Positions 63,501 through 64,000 of a stretch of DNA of 64,000 nt are shown here, piece after piece. The stretch comes from Bacteroidota bacterium. Lineage in GTDB: Bacteria; Bacteroidota; Bacteroidia; UKL13-3. Location: the NCBI GenBank assembly GCA_027482225.1, contig JAIXWD010000001.1:1-64000 (forward strand). Direction: 5' to 3'. A program made the translations under genes and the position numbers. The stretch's first letter is position 1. Each line of letters opens with the position of its first letter. The notes below the pieces were generated by a model that saw only the letters and a list, made by a program, of their open reading frames with translations, ran no database searches and was not told the DNA's origin.

Positions 63501-64000
63501 TTAGTGGGAATGAGATAAGAACCAATAATATTTTTAACTACGAAGCCAAACAAATACACATTATTCAGGTTCAAACATCAGATACTAAAGGTGGAATTTT
63601 CACTCAGCAGTTTTCTATTAGCATAATAGATAGCAACGATATTCCGAGTGATATTATACTTTCAAATAATTTTGTTTCAGAAAATTCAACTACTTCAAGT
63701 TTTATAGGATTATTAAACACGGTAGATCCTGACGCTCCAGGTGGATTTGTTTACTCTCTTGTTAATGGGGTTGGATCTAATGACAATTTAAGCTTTAGAG
63801 TTAGTAATGATTCATTATATGGATCAGTAATATTTAATTTCGAAACCAAAAAGTTGTTTAATATAAGAATGAGAACCACCGATGCTGGTAATTTATTTTT
63901 TGAAAAAACATTCGTTATAAATATTATTGATGTTAATGATGTACCAACAGACATTCAGCTCTCATCGAATGAAATAAGGGAAAACATGCCAACTCGAACA
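60533..64000 (+). CDS. Cadherin-repeat surface protein, 5' part
   Basis: The frame starting ATG at 60533 is open to the last base of the window (1156 codons); the stop lies beyond. Signal peptide MRICKLLVAFVVLLFVIQARA; then a domain shared with the preceding protein (APNWTVNPSSFQFSMTV ... RVAAFVGSTCRGV ... VYSNINAGETVTFKIYN); then ten complete and one begun cadherin-like repeats of about 100 residues with motifs N-x-APT, ENxP.GS.IG, DxD....TYSLV, FDFE.K..YSIRV.. and I.D.NDAP. These are Ca-binding type repeats (DxD, DxNDxxP). A T9SS tail is expected in the missing 3' part. Probably cotranscribed with the 3122-residue protein, 15 bases upstream. Confidence 0.9.
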   Translation, partial: MRICKLLVAFVVLLFVIQARAAAPNWTVNPSSFQFSMTVTSVANVNCIELANPTNRVAAFVGSTCRGVSSTSTVINGKFIAYLIVYSNINAGETVTFKIYNALNDTIYDATGGVVFQDNASFGVTTSPYTLKNNNAPTAISISNSIISEGLPVNSIIGSLTSLDPDSPETFTYSLVAGNGSTDNASFNLLGSSLRSSAIFDFGVKNSYSIRVRTTDSRACFFEREFIITIRDVNGPPTGISLSNIDVTENKNTPTLVGVFSPIDNDSGDTHTYTLVPGFGSTNNGNFSITGNTLRSLISFNFEVKNFYNIRVRVTDAANTFFERTFVITVKDTNDEPTNIQINGSSIGANIRENRPIGSVVGNFTTTDEDAISTFNYSFVNTSGNNNDQFLIVGNQLRTNNLFDFETRQNYIIYVRTDDDGGAFFTKQFVIGIIDSNDAPTNINMSNNVIFENSAQTAFISKLSATDPDATGTYSYSLVAGAGSSGNSSFLIRNDSLFANAIFDFETTNSYSIRIQVSDGFGGTLQQNKTITILDGNDAPININLSQNQIDENSPSNTPIGNLTAIDQDVSNTFTYSLTSGTGSTDNNSFNISGNVLRSSITFDFEIKSVYSIRLRVTDNVGAFFDKQFTITVNNLIDAPTNIVISNDTISENQPSNSLIGLLSSTTQDTITSYTYTFDNSAPGNDNASFIISGNQLRTNAVFNFEAKSTYTIYVRSTLGTVSFVKAIQIFIRNINDAPTDVYFNSTSITENRPSGSFIGILNTVDPDVGNTFTYSLVAGLGSTHNASFLIRNDSLFSAATLNFELISTLLIRVQTQDNGLLTFQKAFVINVTDSNDAPTSLSISNKMINENMVIGTSIGTFATVDPDPNQSFTYSLISGTGGVDNNRFYIAGNQLFTNAVFNFENKRSYAIRVQTSDGNGGVLSDTFTINIVDVNDNPTALALSNNVIKENKNVGSLIGLLSTTDEDTLSQFVYSLINSSTNDNNGFFISGNEIRTNNIFNYEAKQIHIIQVQTSDTKGGIFTQQFSISIIDSNDIPSDIILSNNFVSENSTTSSFIGLLNTVDPDAPGGFVYSLVNGVGSNDNLSFRVSNDSLYGSVIFNFETKKLFNIRMRTTDAGNLFFEKTFVINIIDVNDVPTDIQLSSNEIRENMPTRT
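60941..64000 (+). repeat. Cadherin-like 100-residue tandem repeat array
   Basis: Repeat units begin near 60941, 61241, 61541, 61850, 62150, 62450, 62747, 63047, 63347, 63644 and 63944, a period of 297-309 bases. Units are diverged at DNA level but keep the NDAPT/ISEN start, FxFExK...Y.I.V core and closing I.D.N motif. The array runs past the window end. Confidence 0.88.

Noticed and set aside
1-64000. tRNA, rRNA genes, transposases or integrases
   Set aside because: None recognised; no transposase, recombinase or phage-type protein among the frames.

Overview
The window comes from a low-GC member of the Bacteroidota. Three things support this: Por/type IX secretion (T9SS) C-terminal sorting domains on giant surface proteins at both ends, Bacteroidota-type promoters (TAnnTTTG -7 elements) upstream of several genes, and housekeeping genes with typical Bacteroidota architecture (939-residue CarB without the C-terminal regulatory domain, MaeB-type malic enzyme, phosphosulfolactate synthase ComA). 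I cannot name the genus from sequence alone.

Layout. 1-1942: 3' end of a T9SS-secreted Ig-like repeat protein, closed by a strong terminator. 2105-20433: mostly core and household genes: carB, two small lipoproteins, a DUF2490 outer-membrane-type protein, maeB, a LOG-family nucleosidase, a YqeY-like protein, comA, two TPR proteins, an M1 peptidase with a beta-rich C-terminal half, a Wzx-type flippase and a short conserved unknown. 20515-50877: a 30-kb surface glycan and secondary-metabolism-like region, nearly all on the minus strand with start/stop overlaps. It holds a TMTC-like membrane mannosyltransferase homologue, several GT-A glycosyltransferases, a carbamoyltransferase/DUF5989/SxtJ trio on the plus strand, a tandemly duplicated membrane pair around an SGNH hydrolase, an SDR epimerase, asparagine synthetase, and a compact set of UbiA prenyltransferase, alpha/alpha-toroid protein, cytochrome P450 and FAD oxidoreductase. 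Further along come a radical SAM/SPASM protein, a TylF-like methyltransferase, an ABC-2 polysaccharide exporter (Wzm/Wzt type), a WecE-like sugar aminotransferase, a GNAT acetyltransferase, a GtrB-like GT2, a KAS III-like ketosynthase and an acyl carrier protein. 51149-64000: two adjacent giant secreted proteins, one of 3122 residues with FN3, LamG and a T9SS tail, and one cadherin-repeat protein that runs off the window.

How it may fit together (inference): the ABC exporter, flippase, sugar aminotransferase, glycosyl-, acetyl-, methyl- and carbamoyl-transferases would build and export a decorated surface polysaccharide, perhaps the anchor LPS used by T9SS cargo. The most unusual part is the operon-like block 34240-39883 (FAD oxidoreductase, P450, toroid protein, UbiA, transglutaminase-like lipoprotein, then asnB). 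It has the enzyme logic of a terpenoid or prenylated-product pathway and is preceded by its own promoter-like sequence. A 50-bp perfect palindrome at 51022-51071, between the divergent ACP gene and giant surface gene, is the most striking non-coding element.

Several genes have only TTG as a plausible start (18506, 24019, 46988, 48432). Function calls rest on motifs read by eye; no database search was run.
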